DNA of 56,137 nucleotides from Bacteroidales bacterium. Its GTDB lineage: Bacteria; Bacteroidota; Bacteroidia; Bacteroidales; G3-4614. The notes under the pieces were generated by a model, which saw only the letters and a program-made list of their open reading frames with translations, was not told where the DNA came from and ran no database searches. Numbering within the stretch: the stretch's first letter is position 1; the number at the start of each line of letters is the position of its first letter. Location of the stretch: contig JAFYPQ010000047.1 in assembly GCA_017559955.1 (NCBI GenBank), forward strand, positions 1-56,137. Direction: 5' to 3'. Shown here piece after piece: positions 1-11,001 of this stretch. Position numbers and translations under genes: made by a program.

Positions 1-786
1 ACTAATGGCCATTCTATTTACACAATCTACTACATCTACAACTGTTCCATAGGCACATATACCACCAATATATGAACCATTGGCGTCCGAAATACAACCT
101 TCAGTTGAACAGTTCTTAATAGTAAATTTTGAACTTGACTCTTCACGACCTACAATACCTCCAACGTATGTACCATTTGAGCCATTTCCTTCAATAACTC
201 CTTTAAAAGAGCAGTTTGCCACCAATTGTACACCATCGCTTTCAAAAGATGTTCCATGTACGTATGCAACTACGCCTCCTGTGCTTTTAGAACCCGTTAC
301 AATATAACTATCTTTTACATTTAGATTCTTAATACTACCATGTTTAAGGTCGCCAAATAGTCCGTTATATGAATACTCCGTATTTACATATACGCCACTG
401 ATGGTATATCCATTTCCATCGAATATACCTTCAAAACTATCATTAAACAATATACCGTATTCTCCTATTGGGACCCACTCCTGGGCAGATGTATTGATAG
501 AGCCATTTTCATTAATAACCCAATCATTTAGTATAATATCGGCTGTAAGTTCTACATATTTGTTTTTGTAAGCAGCTCCCGTTGTGTGATTATTTACATA
601 ATATGCAAAGTTTGCCAACTCTTGTGCCGTACTGATAGTATATGGTTTTTCTTTACTACCATCACGAAGTTCGGTATCAGTTGTTCCTGTAGGATCCTCA
701 ACTGCGGACTTAGGATAGCTCCAACTTGCGGACTGAACATTAATTATCACACATAATAGTAAACAAACCAATAAAATCTTTTTCAT
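1..786 (-). CDS. Secreted GLUG-repeat-type protein, partial (C-terminus outside window)
   Basis: I translated this open frame by hand from the ATG at 786 down to base 1; 262 codons run without a stop and the gene leaves the window. It starts with a classical signal peptide (MKKILLVCLLLCVIINVQSA). From about residue 45 it reads as a GLUG-type beta-solenoid: PYTISTAQELANFAYYVN, then FEGIFDGNGYTISGVYV, NGLFGDL and several GG(I/V)(V/C) repeats followed by short strands. Such proteins are exported or surface-exposed adhesin-like proteins in Bacteroidota; the ligand is unknown. The gene is 31 bp beyond a palindromic terminator that follows yidC, so it is probably its own unit, but I see no clear TAnnTTTG box before it. 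The fold is fairly sure, the role is not. Confidence 0.8.
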   Translation of the reverse strand, partial: MKKILLVCLLLCVIINVQSASWSYPKSAVEDPTGTTDTELRDGSKEKPYTISTAQELANFAYYVNNHTTGAAYKNKYVELTADIILNDWVINENGSINTSAQEWVPIGEYGILFNDSFEGIFDGNGYTISGVYVNTEYSYNGLFGDLKHGSIKNLNVKDSYIVTGSKSTGGVVAYVHGTSFESDGVQLVANCSFKGVIEGNGSNGTYVGGIVGREESSSKFTIKNCSTEGCISDANGSYIGGICAYGTVVDVVDCVNRMAIS

Positions 787-817
787 ATTTCGATAATTAA
801 CCTGTTTATTTTTACAC

Positions 818-847
818 AAAACATCAAGTGCATGCACTTGATGTTTT
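818..847 (-). terminator. Palindromic terminator downstream of yidC
   Basis: A perfect 30-bp palindrome with 15-bp arms (AAAACATCAAGTGCA and its complement) sits between yidC (ends 910) and the next minus-strand gene (starts 786). The stem ends in a short T run on either strand, so it could terminate both ways; yidC is the only gene that reads into it here. Confidence 0.6.
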
Positions 848-909
848 TATCATAGAAAATAAATTATTCTATCAATATAATTTATGACTATTGTCATTTG
901 AATACCATA

Positions 910-2769
910 TTAACGTCGTCCTTGTTGTTTTGCTCTTTCTCTCATCATAGCCTCTTGGCGTTTTTGAGCCTCCTCTAATCGTGCCATAAAGCCACTCTTC
1001 TTACGAGGTTTCTTTTGATTTTCTTTTAATTTTGCCAATACTTTTTCCTCGTTTATAAACTTACGGAATGCGTATGTTTGAAGAATTGTTATCAACAATG
1101 AGACAAAATAGTAATAGCTCAAACCTGATGCATAGTTATTGAAGAACACCAAGAACATTATAGGCATTAAATACATCAACCATTTCATCCCCGGCATTTG
1201 TGAACCGGAAGCTTGGTTCTCCATATTTATCTTGGTATAAATTATATTTGTTACTGTCATTAACAAACAGAACAGACTTAGATGGTTTCCGAATATCCAA
1301 GATATAATAGGTATATCGCCCTCCCATGTTAATATTGCATCGTATGCCGATAGGTCGTCAGCCCACAAGAAAGACTCTCCTCTTAACTCTATTGAAGATG
1401 GGAAGAATGCAAATACTGCAATCAATATAGGCATTTGCAACAACATTGGCAAACATCCGCTCATAGGACTTGCTCCTGCTTTACTATATAGTTCCATTGT
1501 TGCTCTCTGACGCTCCAATGCTTTCTCTTTACCCGGATATTTCTCATTTATAGCATCAATTTGCGGACGCAAGACTCTAATTTTCGCTGTTGACATATAT
1601 GATTTATATGTTAACGGCAATATTATTATCTTTATAATAATCGTCAACAAGAATATGATTAATCCGTAATTGCCAATATATTTTCCTAAGAATGTAAATA
1701 TCGGAATTATAAGGTATGTATTTATCCAACGGAATAACGTCCAACCCAATGACACAAGTTCATCGAGGTTTAGTTCATCTGCCTCTTCCACATCAGAATC
1801 GTATGACTTCAACAAAGGATATAGGTTCGGACCAAGGAACATTTTAAACGATGGACCTTCGTTTGCTGTTGAATTATACTCAAAAGATGTCTCAGCTTTG
1901 AATATCTTTAAATAGGTGCTATCTTTCTCGATTGCTCTTGAATACAATTGAGCTCCATTAAATCGACTATCTGCAATTAATACCGATGAAAAGAATTGAT
2001 TTTTAAATCCAATCCATTTTATTCCCAACTGTTCATTTTGCAAATCTTCTCCTGTCTCTGCCAAGTTATCTACTTCTGCACCTGTACGTTTGTAATATAG
2101 AGCACTATTTCGCTCTTCAAACATACGTCCTTTCTCTTGGCTACGCAATTTTTGCTCCCATACAAAATCTAAATTTGTTAAATTTTGAGGCAATACTTTA
2201 TCCATTCCCTCTTGCATTACCTGAACATTAACCATATAGCTGTTTGATGGCAATGTGTATTCTATATTGAATTTTGACCCCTCATCAGTAGTTAAGGTCA
2301 TAATCAATGTTGAATCGCTTGTGGCTTGGGGTGTAAAGAATAAATCTTTTGAATATACTACTCTTCCTGCAGGCTTGAATATAAATCCAAAATTATTATC
2401 GGTTTCATCAAATAAGACAACAGGCAGAGAGTCATATCTTGAATACTCTTTTAGCGTTGCCTTACTCAATATTCCGCCTTTTGTATCAAATTCCAACTCT
2501 ACTAAATTATTAGAGAGAGTAACTTTTTTTGATTCTCCTTGCGAAGCTGTTGAGAATGGTCCATATTTTGATTTTTGTTTTAAATCCAAAGCCACTGAAT
2601 CAATTACCTCCTCAACCAAGTTCTCCTCTATTGTCGCTGACTGAGTCGCCTCTACGGTTTGTGTTGGGGTATTAGAGACATTTTCAACCTCCTCTTTGGG
2701 AGCTAACCACGAATACCCAAAGAGTAATGCTGCTATAAGAAGAAATCCTATTATCGTGTTTTTATCCAT
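910..2769 (-). CDS. yidC: Membrane protein insertase YidC
   Basis: YidC inserts proteins into the inner membrane, alone or with Sec. The 619-residue protein has an N-terminal membrane anchor (about residues 6-24), an acidic linker, a large periplasmic beta-sandwich domain (about 80-330) and the five-helix insertase domain from about residue 343, beginning with the amphipathic segment before GNYGLIIFLLTIIIKIIILP. The cytoplasmic loop and a basic C-terminal tail (KKPRKKSGFMARLEEA, ending KQQGRR) are present; a basic tail is common in Bacteroidota and may contact ribosomes. The length is normal for the phylum. The gene lies 18 bp behind pyrG in the same direction, so the two probably form one transcript ending at the palindrome at 818-847. 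Confidence 0.97.
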   Translation of the reverse strand: MDKNTIIGFLLIAALLFGYSWLAPKEEVENVSNTPTQTVEATQSATIEENLVEEVIDSVALDLKQKSKYGPFSTASQGESKKVTLSNNLVELEFDTKGGILSKATLKEYSRYDSLPVVLFDETDNNFGFIFKPAGRVVYSKDLFFTPQATSDSTLIMTLTTDEGSKFNIEYTLPSNSYMVNVQVMQEGMDKVLPQNLTNLDFVWEQKLRSQEKGRMFEERNSALYYKRTGAEVDNLAETGEDLQNEQLGIKWIGFKNQFFSSVLIADSRFNGAQLYSRAIEKDSTYLKIFKAETSFEYNSTANEGPSFKMFLGPNLYPLLKSYDSDVEEADELNLDELVSLGWTLFRWINTYLIIPIFTFLGKYIGNYGLIIFLLTIIIKIIILPLTYKSYMSTAKIRVLRPQIDAINEKYPGKEKALERQRATMELYSKAGASPMSGCLPMLLQMPILIAVFAFFPSSIELRGESFLWADDLSAYDAILTWEGDIPIISWIFGNHLSLFCLLMTVTNIIYTKINMENQASGSQMPGMKWLMYLMPIMFLVFFNNYASGLSYYYFVSLLITILQTYAFRKFINEEKVLAKLKENQKKPRKKSGFMARLEEAQKRQEAMMRERAKQQGRR

Positions 2770-2787
2770 ATTTCTTTTTCTCTCTTT

Positions 2788-4446
<1,659 letters not shown>

Positions 4447-4525
4447 AGAAAAAAAGTGATATTTATAGCACATAAATTACGGAAAGATATTGCTTTTTTT
4501 TCTTTTGCGCTTTTTTGAACAGATA

Positions 4526-4558
4526 TTGCATATTATTTATAATAAATAACTAAATTTG
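4526..4558 (+). promoter_or_regulatory. Putative promoter of the DUF3078-ccsA unit
   Basis: TTG at 4526-4528, a 22-bp spacer and TAAATTTG at 4551-4558 resemble the Bacteroidota TTG-N19..21-TAnnTTTG promoter, with a slightly long spacer. The predicted leader to the ATG at 4699 is about 135 nt. Confidence 0.45.
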
Positions 4559-4698
4559 TACTAATTTATGCATACTACCCACTAAACAAATAAAGGGATA
4601 AAATATATGTACAAAAAACTATGATGATTTTTTAATTAATAATTTTAAAGTTATTTCTCATACACAACATCTGATATTAATAATTTACGTTATACAAT

Positions 4699-6201
4699 AT
4701 GAAAAATTTATTTTTTACTTTAGTTTGCATATCTTGCTCGGTATTCTCAAGCAATGCACAAGAAGTTGCAGATAGCACATCTGCCGCAACCCCTATGCTT
4801 ATCAACGACTCAATTGCCGTTACAGAGCCTTTGGCTATTGACTCTGTAACAACTGAAAATGAAATTATGGCAATATCTGAAGAGATTATCGCCCCGGCAG
4901 TTGACAGCTGTACTTTAGCAAAAGAGTCATTAAAAAACGACGTCATCTCGTACTTGGAGAAACTCGCTATTTTTAAAGGGGACTCTTCTGTTAACGACTC
5001 TATCAAAGCCATAATATATACTTCTATTACAGAGTATATTATGGATATTAAGGATAGTTCGGAAAATCCTGTAAACCCTGTAAACCCAAATTTCTTATCA
5101 TTGGTATTTAATGAAAAGGATATTAATACAGACGTTAATGTTCCCGCTTATAATATATCGTCATCTTCTCCCTCTCTTTCATTAGATAACTCTTATGCCA
5201 AATCAGTAGAAGAGAGTGAGAGCGAAGCTATTATTGAGGAAGTTAAGGATAGTGTTATAAGCAATAACCCTCAAGATGTAGAATATACTGAAGAGACAAT
5301 GCCTAAAGCTCCAAAAAATGAGAAAATGAGTAAAAAAGAGAAGAAAGAACTTCTTGCCATAGAGAAATTAGACGTACCTTCTACTTCGGTTACAGCCGAT
5401 GCTCCTCCAACTCCAAAACTATGGAAACATAGCTTTACAAGTTCGATTCAGGTATCTGAAGCATATATTTCAAAAAACTGGTATCAAGGAGGCGAAAGCA
5501 ACTTTAACTTGATAAGCGACCAACTTTACAGTGTTGAATACGACCATAACAATATCTTGTTTAACACATCTGCTCAATGGAAACTTGGAGTTAGTACAAC
5601 TCCTTCAGACGAGTATCATAAAATAAGCATCAACGACGACCTTTTCCAAATAAATTCTAAATTGGGTATTAAAGCCGTTAAAGATTGGTATTACACCGTT
5701 GCCGTTTTGTTTAAAACTCAATTATTCAACAGCTATGGTTCAAACAGTATGGAAAAAACATCTTCATTCTTCTCTCCCGGTGAACTTAACATCGGAGTCG
5801 GTATGAGCTATAACAAAAAAATTGCAGAGAAGAAGTTTGAGACATCTCTAATGTTTGCACCTCTTTCATATAATTTGAAATTCTCTCTTGACAAAGACTT
5901 AGCCGTAAGAGCAGGTATTCCCGAAGGATTGTTCGATAATCAAGTCGGTTCTTCTTTTGAGGGTACTTTCAAATGGGAGTTCTATCCTAACTTAACATGG
6001 ACATCAAGAGTTTTCTACTTTACTGATTACAGTTCTGTATTGACCGATATAGAGACCGGATTGAATTTTGTTTTCAACAGATTTTTCTCAACAAAATTGT
6101 ATCTTCACGCAAGATATGACGATAGCATTATTGCAAATAAAGAGAAAAAATACTTGCAATTCAAAGAGATGCTAAGTTTCGGATTTAACTATAAATTCTA
6201 A
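4699..6201 (+). CDS. DUF3078 outer-membrane-type protein with long acidic N-terminal extension
   Basis: The protein starts with a signal peptide (MKNLFFTLVCISCSVFSSNA, cleaved before QEV). Residues about 20-235 are low-complexity, rich in Ser, Asp, Glu and Val, with a Lys/Glu-rich patch (KNEKMSKKEKKELLAIEK). From about 240 to the end it matches the DUF3078 pattern: SEAYISKNWYQGGESN followed by alternating short strands with aromatic ends, finishing in FGFNYKF as outer-membrane barrels do. The role of DUF3078 is unknown; an outer-membrane beta-barrel is an inference from the strand pattern and terminal Phe. The gene is 8 bp upstream of an unknown secreted protein and close to ccsA. The extension is long compared with the roughly 300-residue members I know. 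Confidence 0.8.
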   Translation: MKNLFFTLVCISCSVFSSNAQEVADSTSAATPMLINDSIAVTEPLAIDSVTTENEIMAISEEIIAPAVDSCTLAKESLKNDVISYLEKLAIFKGDSSVNDSIKAIIYTSITEYIMDIKDSSENPVNPVNPNFLSLVFNEKDINTDVNVPAYNISSSSPSLSLDNSYAKSVEESESEAIIEEVKDSVISNNPQDVEYTEETMPKAPKNEKMSKKEKKELLAIEKLDVPSTSVTADAPPTPKLWKHSFTSSIQVSEAYISKNWYQGGESNFNLISDQLYSVEYDHNNILFNTSAQWKLGVSTTPSDEYHKISINDDLFQINSKLGIKAVKDWYYTVAVLFKTQLFNSYGSNSMEKTSSFFSPGELNIGVGMSYNKKIAEKKFETSLMFAPLSYNLKFSLDKDLAVRAGIPEGLFDNQVGSSFEGTFKWEFYPNLTWTSRVFYFTDYSSVLTDIETGLNFVFNRFFSTKLYLHARYDDSIIANKEKKYLQFKEMLSFGFNYKF

Positions 6202-6209
6202 TTACCGAT

Positions 6210-6779
6210 ATGAGAGTTAAACGGGATTCATATTTAAGAGAAAGAGTCTATTGCTTGTTATGTCTCTTTTTTATGCTCCCGATAAAGAGTATTGCTCAAG
6301 ATAGTAATTTATGGAATAGAGTTGACTCTGTTACGATTGATAGTACATACTCTCATTTACATAATAATTATAACAACTCCATTGTGGGAATATGGGAATC
6401 CCACAATGGAGTTGTTTTTATGATTAAAGATTGCATAGACAAAAACGATACTGCTAATTATCAAATAATTATGATAGAAGACAAAGTTTCATATGGTGAT
6501 TGGCATATTAAAGTTAAATATGGAAATGTTATCGGATTGCTAAGTAATACTTCTGACAAGAATATTTTTAGTTGTAAATTAAAAAGAAGAAAGAATGATG
6601 TTATAAAACAATTTCATCTTTCATTAAAAGGAAGTAAATTAGTTTATACCGGAAGTTCTAATTTAAGACGAAAATTGTTTGCTGTTAAATTATATCCCGA
6701 ATTAAACGATAAACCAATCAAAACAGACTCTCATTCACCTCTCTTAAAAAACAAAATTGAAAGAGAGTTCTCTAAATAA
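6210..6779 (+). CDS. Unknown secreted protein containing an internal perfect hairpin
   Basis: I do not recognise this 189-residue protein. The N-terminus has a basic stretch followed by a hydrophobic segment (VYCLLCLFFMLPIKSIAQ) ending in a plausible signal peptidase site before DSN. From about residue 56 the sequence SIVGIWESHNGVVFMIKD resembles the start of small lipocalin-like or DUF2147-like beta domains (a GxW near the start, then strands), but this is only suggestive. The gene is 8 bp after the DUF3078 gene and 8 bp before ccsA, so all three are probably one operon. Codons about 55-69 lie in an 18-bp perfect inverted repeat followed by T residues, which could act as a terminator within the operon. 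Confidence 0.6.
   Translation: MRVKRDSYLRERVYCLLCLFFMLPIKSIAQDSNLWNRVDSVTIDSTYSHLHNNYNNSIVGIWESHNGVVFMIKDCIDKNDTANYQIIMIEDKVSYGDWHIKVKYGNVIGLLSNTSDKNIFSCKLKRRKNDVIKQFHLSLKGSKLVYTGSSNLRRKLFAVKLYPELNDKPIKTDSHSPLLKNKIEREFSK
6372..6416 (+). repeat. 18-bp perfect inverted repeat inside a coding sequence
   Basis: The left arm AACAACTCCATTGTGGGA (6372-6389) and its exact reverse complement (6399-6416) flank a 9-nt loop, and TTT follows at 6417-6419. The stem is stronger than most intergenic terminators in this window, yet it lies in frame inside the gene at 6210-6779. Confidence 0.9.
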
Positions 6780-6787
6780 AGTTATCA

Positions 6788-9139
6788 ATGAGTAAAAATA
6801 AATTCATCTCTTCCTTTATTGCTCTTTTATCAGACATTAGATTTGCTCTTATTGCTCTTTTTTTAACGGTTATTTCTATTGCCGGAGCAACTTTTATTGA
6901 AAAGTTTTATGGTTCGAATACAGCATTCTCACTTATTTACCACAATTCGGCTTTATATTTAATATTCACCATTATAATATTAAGTTTTGTTTTCTATTCC
7001 ATAAAATTAAAACTTATAACGAGAAAAAGATACGGAGCTATATTTATTCATTCGGCTTTTGCAATTATTATTATTGGGGCAATAACTACCCATTATACAG
7101 GGAAAGAGGGTTCTATTCATTTAAGAGAGGGCGAAACGTCTTCTAAAATTATGTATAAAGATGGTAGTTTTGGTACCCTACCATACTCAATTACTTTAAA
7201 TGAGTTCAGCATTGAATATTACGAAGGCAATGAATTTCCTTTGGCTTATAAAAGCTATGTTACTATTAATAATAGTGAAGAGAGTTATGATGATATTGTT
7301 GCAGTAAATAAGATTTTAAGAGTGAACAGAGATAGAATATATCAACTTTCGTATGATGATGATATGACCGGAACTACTCTTCTTGTCAATAATGATTTTT
7401 CAGGGACTCTTATAACCTACATAGGATACATATTGCTTCTTTATGGGTTTATTCTTTCAATGTTTGGCAAAAACGGCAAAATCAAAGATATCTTCAAATC
7501 GATATCATCAAGAGGCAATAAAACAACTATTATTATAATTTTTCTATTTTCATGCACTCTCTTAAAAGCTAACGACCTTGTAATTAACGAGAATAATTTA
7601 ATTCCTCTTAACGATGCTAAAAAATGGGAAAATATTTTAGTATTAAGCAACAACGGAATTATTGAGCCTTTAGAGTGTCATGCACGAACAATTTTGAGAA
7701 AAATAACCCATTCAAACGGCAATAGCAATGATTTGTGGGGTGCCAGATTATATATGAGTCTTATTACCTTTCCTGAAATATGGAACAAAACTCCTATAAT
7801 ATACTGTAAAGACGAAACCATTATTAAGACACTAAACATTAAATCGGAGAAATATATCTCTTTCAACTCTCTTTTTAATGATGACGGATCATATAAATTA
7901 AACTCTATTGATATTAATAAGGTAAATCAAAAAGAACTTAAAAAATTAGATGAAAGAGCTCGCATATATTCTGCTCTCATAAATTGTTCTCTCTTAAAAA
8001 TATTCCCGACAGAGGATGGCAAATGGGTTTCTCCCAACAATAATGTTTACAAGGGAAGAGATTCTTTATTTGTTGCTTCTTCTATTATCAATTACATTAA
8101 AGATAAAGATTCGAACTCAAATGAAATTATCGACCATATTGCAAGTTTTCAAGAGATGAAGTACAAAGGAGTTCTCCCCTCTTCCTCAAAAAGGGATTTA
8201 TCTATTATATATAGTAAAACTCCTATTTTTAAATTAGTTGCTTTCTGTTATATTATTCTTGGAGGAATGTTATTTTTCTTTGCAATAAAATACTCTAACA
8301 GCACAACATTTATGCAATATATAAAGATAGGTGCTGTTATGGGTGGTATATTTGCCATATTTCTTCTTCAGTCGACAGGCATTATTCTAAGATGGTATAT
8401 CTCAGAGCAACCGCCTTGGAGTAACACTTACGAAACAATGATATATGTTGCTTGGTGTATGACCCTCGGGGGATTGTTGTTTATGAAGAGAAATTACTTG
8501 GTATTTGCCTTGGCTTCAATTATGGCAGGAATAACCTTGTTTATTGCATCGCTTAGTTGGTTAGACCCTGTAATAACTCCACTTATGCCTGTTTTAAATT
8601 CGCCTTGGCTTATTTTACACGTATCCATAATTACAGCGAGCTATGGATTTTTTGGTATAAGTGCTATAATTGGACTATATACACTTATTATTTCTTTTAA
8701 GAAAAACTCTTTAAAATTAATAAAAGAGTTATCTAATATTAATGAACTTATAATGTATATCGGATTGATATTAGTTACTATTGGTACATTTTTAGGGGCT
8801 GTATGGGCAAATAACTCTTGGGGCAGATATTGGGGATGGGATGCAAAAGAGAGTTGGGCTTTAATCACTATTTTTGTTTATGCTATTGTAACTCATTCAA
8901 GATTAATTCCGAAATTAAAAAATGATATTATTTTCTCTTCTATTTCAATTCTTGCCACTCTTTCGGTTTTAATGACATACTTTGGAGTTAATTACTATTT
9001 ATCAGGATTACACTCATACGGCAACAGTGATACACCTATTACGACAGAGTATATTTTAATTGGATACTCCCTTATAGTGATTATATCAATTGTATCTTAC
9101 TTTAAACATAGACGAAACTCAAAATTAGGAGAATACTAA
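6788..9139 (+). CDS. ccsA: Fused ResB/CcsA-type cytochrome c biogenesis protein (system II)
   Basis: System II haem export and cytochrome c haem ligation. The N-terminal part (about 1-230) is ResB-like: membrane helices near 15-38, 50-70 and 82-100, a periplasmic stretch, then another helix near 205-222. A variable extracytoplasmic region (about 230-470) follows. The C-terminal CcsA/ResC domain (about 475-783) has multiple helices and the haem-binding tryptophan-rich motif WANNSWGRYWGWDAKESWAL near residues 673-692, with flanking histidines (LHVSII near 613, LHSYG near 740). A fused form of about 780 residues is usual in Bacteroidales, where it often sits beside nrfHA; no cytochrome gene is visible here. 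It is the third gene of an operon with the DUF3078 gene. Confidence 0.93.
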   Translation: MSKNKFISSFIALLSDIRFALIALFLTVISIAGATFIEKFYGSNTAFSLIYHNSALYLIFTIIILSFVFYSIKLKLITRKRYGAIFIHSAFAIIIIGAITTHYTGKEGSIHLREGETSSKIMYKDGSFGTLPYSITLNEFSIEYYEGNEFPLAYKSYVTINNSEESYDDIVAVNKILRVNRDRIYQLSYDDDMTGTTLLVNNDFSGTLITYIGYILLLYGFILSMFGKNGKIKDIFKSISSRGNKTTIIIIFLFSCTLLKANDLVINENNLIPLNDAKKWENILVLSNNGIIEPLECHARTILRKITHSNGNSNDLWGARLYMSLITFPEIWNKTPIIYCKDETIIKTLNIKSEKYISFNSLFNDDGSYKLNSIDINKVNQKELKKLDERARIYSALINCSLLKIFPTEDGKWVSPNNNVYKGRDSLFVASSIINYIKDKDSNSNEIIDHIASFQEMKYKGVLPSSSKRDLSIIYSKTPIFKLVAFCYIILGGMLFFFAIKYSNSTTFMQYIKIGAVMGGIFAIFLLQSTGIILRWYISEQPPWSNTYETMIYVAWCMTLGGLLFMKRNYLVFALASIMAGITLFIASLSWLDPVITPLMPVLNSPWLILHVSIITASYGFFGISAIIGLYTLIISFKKNSLKLIKELSNINELIMYIGLILVTIGTFLGAVWANNSWGRYWGWDAKESWALITIFVYAIVTHSRLIPKLKNDIIFSSISILATLSVLMTYFGVNYYLSGLHSYGNSDTPITTEYILIGYSLIVIISIVSYFKHRRNSKLGEY

Positions 9140-9150
9140 AAAATATGCAT

Positions 9151-9181
9151 TTGCAGATTTTGAATATAATAGTTACTTTTG
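9151..9181 (+). promoter_or_regulatory. Promoter of the metal efflux operon
   Basis: TTG (9151-9153), a 20-bp spacer and TACTTTTG (9174-9181) match the Bacteroidota TTG-N19..21-TAnnTTTG consensus well, placing transcription start just before the ATG at 9206. No separate metal-sensor operator could be recognised. Confidence 0.7.
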
Positions 9182-9205
9182 TAGACAATCGGATATGAAC
9201 TTTAA

Positions 9206-9613
9206 TTGATGAAAAGAGTACTCACAATTTTTTGCCTATCAATTGCAACCATTTTGTGGCTTGCAATAACTGTTGTACCTCATCATCACCACAAAGGAGT
9301 TTTTATTTTTGGTTCTAATATAAATCACTCAGATTGTCATAACGGGTCTTGTGAAAAGGATGATAACAAATGTTGCGATAATAACAAGTGTGAAGAGTGT
9401 CCTTTTTTTAAAGCGAACAACTCAATAATAAAAAACGAATACAACAATGATGAATTAAAAATAAATTTTTCCTCTTTTGAATCACTCTATATCGAAGATA
9501 CCAAACATTGTATTGTATCTTATGATTATCTTGAAATAGAGACTCCTTACTATTTTTATAATAGTTGCAAACATTCCAAATGCTCTACCCTAAGAGCCCC
9601 TCCTATCGTTTAA
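9206..9613 (+). CDS. Small Cys/His-rich membrane-anchored protein of the efflux operon
   Basis: 135 residues. An N-terminal hydrophobic segment (about 4-24, LTIFCLSIATILWLAITVV) is followed at once by HHHH and then a cluster of Cys and His (DCHNGSCEK, KCCDNNKCEECPFF, residues about 48-72). This composition suggests a periplasmic metal-binding protein anchored by its signal segment. Similar short proteins precede CzcCBA-type pumps in Bacteroidota; I believe they belong to a DUF family (possibly DUF6769), but I cannot confirm the number. Its promoter immediately precedes it, and 102 bp separates it from the adaptor gene. A metal chaperone or sensor role is an inference. Confidence 0.65.
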   Translation: MMKRVLTIFCLSIATILWLAITVVPHHHHKGVFIFGSNINHSDCHNGSCEKDDNKCCDNNKCEECPFFKANNSIIKNEYNNDELKINFSSFESLYIEDTKHCIVSYDYLEIETPYYFYNSCKHSKCSTLRAPPIV

Positions 9614-9715
9614 GCTCACACATAAAGCTTATGCTGATAACTTTACATTTAAACAATTTTATTTTATCATATAACTATCTCTTTAAAAGGAATAGTTAAA
9701 GTTTCTTATAATAAT

Positions 9716-10942
9716 ATGAAGAATTTATATTTTATTTTTACCCTATTATGTTCTGTTATTTTTTGGGGATGTGAAAAAAGCGAACATAATCACGCACACG
9801 ATGAAGAAGTAATACACTCTCATTCGCACGAAGACGAAGAGGAAATTCACAAAAACGAGCACGCTCACGAGCATAACCATTCTCACGAACACGCTCATAG
9901 CGAAATTCACAAAGATAAAGATGTTGTGGTATTCTCTCATAAACAATCTGAAAATGCCAATTTGAGAGTAAAAAAAATTGAGTATGCTCCATTTTCAAAC
10001 ATTATTAAATGTAGCGGAGACATTGTTTCTTCTCCAAGCGATGCTATATATATTGTTGCCCCCACAAGCGGTGTAATTCTATTCGGAAGCCCTTACCCTG
10101 TTGATGGCAAATATATCAACGGAGGAGATAAGCTATTTACAATATCATCTTCAAATCTACAAGATGGCGACGTTGCTTACAGAGCAAAAATTGCATACGA
10201 AAATGCTAAACGAGATTACGAACGTGCTCAGGAGTTGGTAAAAGATAAGATTATCAGCGAAAAGGATTTTGCAGATATTAAAGTTGAATATGAGACCGCA
10301 AAAGCCGCATACGAAGCCATTAATGGAGTTGATGGTAATGGCTCGGCAGTTATTGCTCCTGAAGGCGGATATATCTCTCAAATAAGTGTTAATAATGGTG
10401 ATTTTGTTTCTATGGGACAAACTATAGCCATGATAAGCAAAAACAAAGAGTTACTTTTAAGAGCAGATATTGAGCATGAAGATTTTATTCATTTGCCACA
10501 AATCAAAAGTGCTAACTTTAAACTTCCCTTCGATGAGAGAGTATATAAACTATCGGATATGAGTGGCAGAGTTTTATCATACGGTAAATACATTACTCAC
10601 GGAGAGAACTTCATTCCTATTACTTTTGAGTTTACAAACAAAGAGGGATTAATTCCAGGAAGTTATGCCGACATATACATTCTGACAGATATAAAGGAGG
10701 ATGCATTGGCTGTTCCCGAAAGTGCAATTTGCGAGGAACAGGGATTGTATTATCTCTTTGTCGCTCTTGACTGCGAACATTTCCGCAAAACGGAAGTTAC
10801 ATTAGGCGAAAGCAATGGAGAGATGGTAAGAATTGTAAAAGGAATAAACAGTGGAGATTTAGTCGTTACAGAGGGAGTACATCAATTAAAAGCGGCTTCT
10901 CGAAAAAGTGTTATTCCCGAAGGTCATTCGCACAGCCATTAA
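9716..10942 (+). CDS. RND efflux periplasmic adaptor lipoprotein, CzcB/CusB type, His-rich
   Basis: Membrane-fusion subunit linking the inner-membrane pump to the outer-membrane channel. The signal ends in a lipobox with Cys at residue 19 (VIFWGC), so it is a lipoprotein. Residues about 23-65 form a His/Glu-rich segment with many HxH pairs, and the C-terminus ends in EGHSHSH; both probably bind the transported metal. The core has the lipoyl-like halves (IVAPTSGVILFG, then VIAPEGGYISQISVNNGDFV), a coiled-coil hairpin between them (about 155-198) and beta-barrel and membrane-proximal domains. It lies 59 bp upstream of the pump gene. A metal substrate is supported by the histidines; which metal is not resolved. 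Confidence 0.9.
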   Translation: MKNLYFIFTLLCSVIFWGCEKSEHNHAHDEEVIHSHSHEDEEEIHKNEHAHEHNHSHEHAHSEIHKDKDVVVFSHKQSENANLRVKKIEYAPFSNIIKCSGDIVSSPSDAIYIVAPTSGVILFGSPYPVDGKYINGGDKLFTISSSNLQDGDVAYRAKIAYENAKRDYERAQELVKDKIISEKDFADIKVEYETAKAAYEAINGVDGNGSAVIAPEGGYISQISVNNGDFVSMGQTIAMISKNKELLLRADIEHEDFIHLPQIKSANFKLPFDERVYKLSDMSGRVLSYGKYITHGENFIPITFEFTNKEGLIPGSYADIYILTDIKEDALAVPESAICEEQGLYYLFVALDCEHFRKTEVTLGESNGEMVRIVKGINSGDLVVTEGVHQLKAASRKSVIPEGHSHSH

Positions 10943-11001
10943 TAATAAAGATGAGAATGATGTTTAATATTATCTCACGACAAATTTAAATTGATTTTAA
11001 G

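Noticed and set aside
9746..9998. Two frames antisense to the adaptor gene
   Set aside because: They arise because the His/Glu codons of the adaptor lack stops on the opposite strand; composition is odd and no homology is seen.
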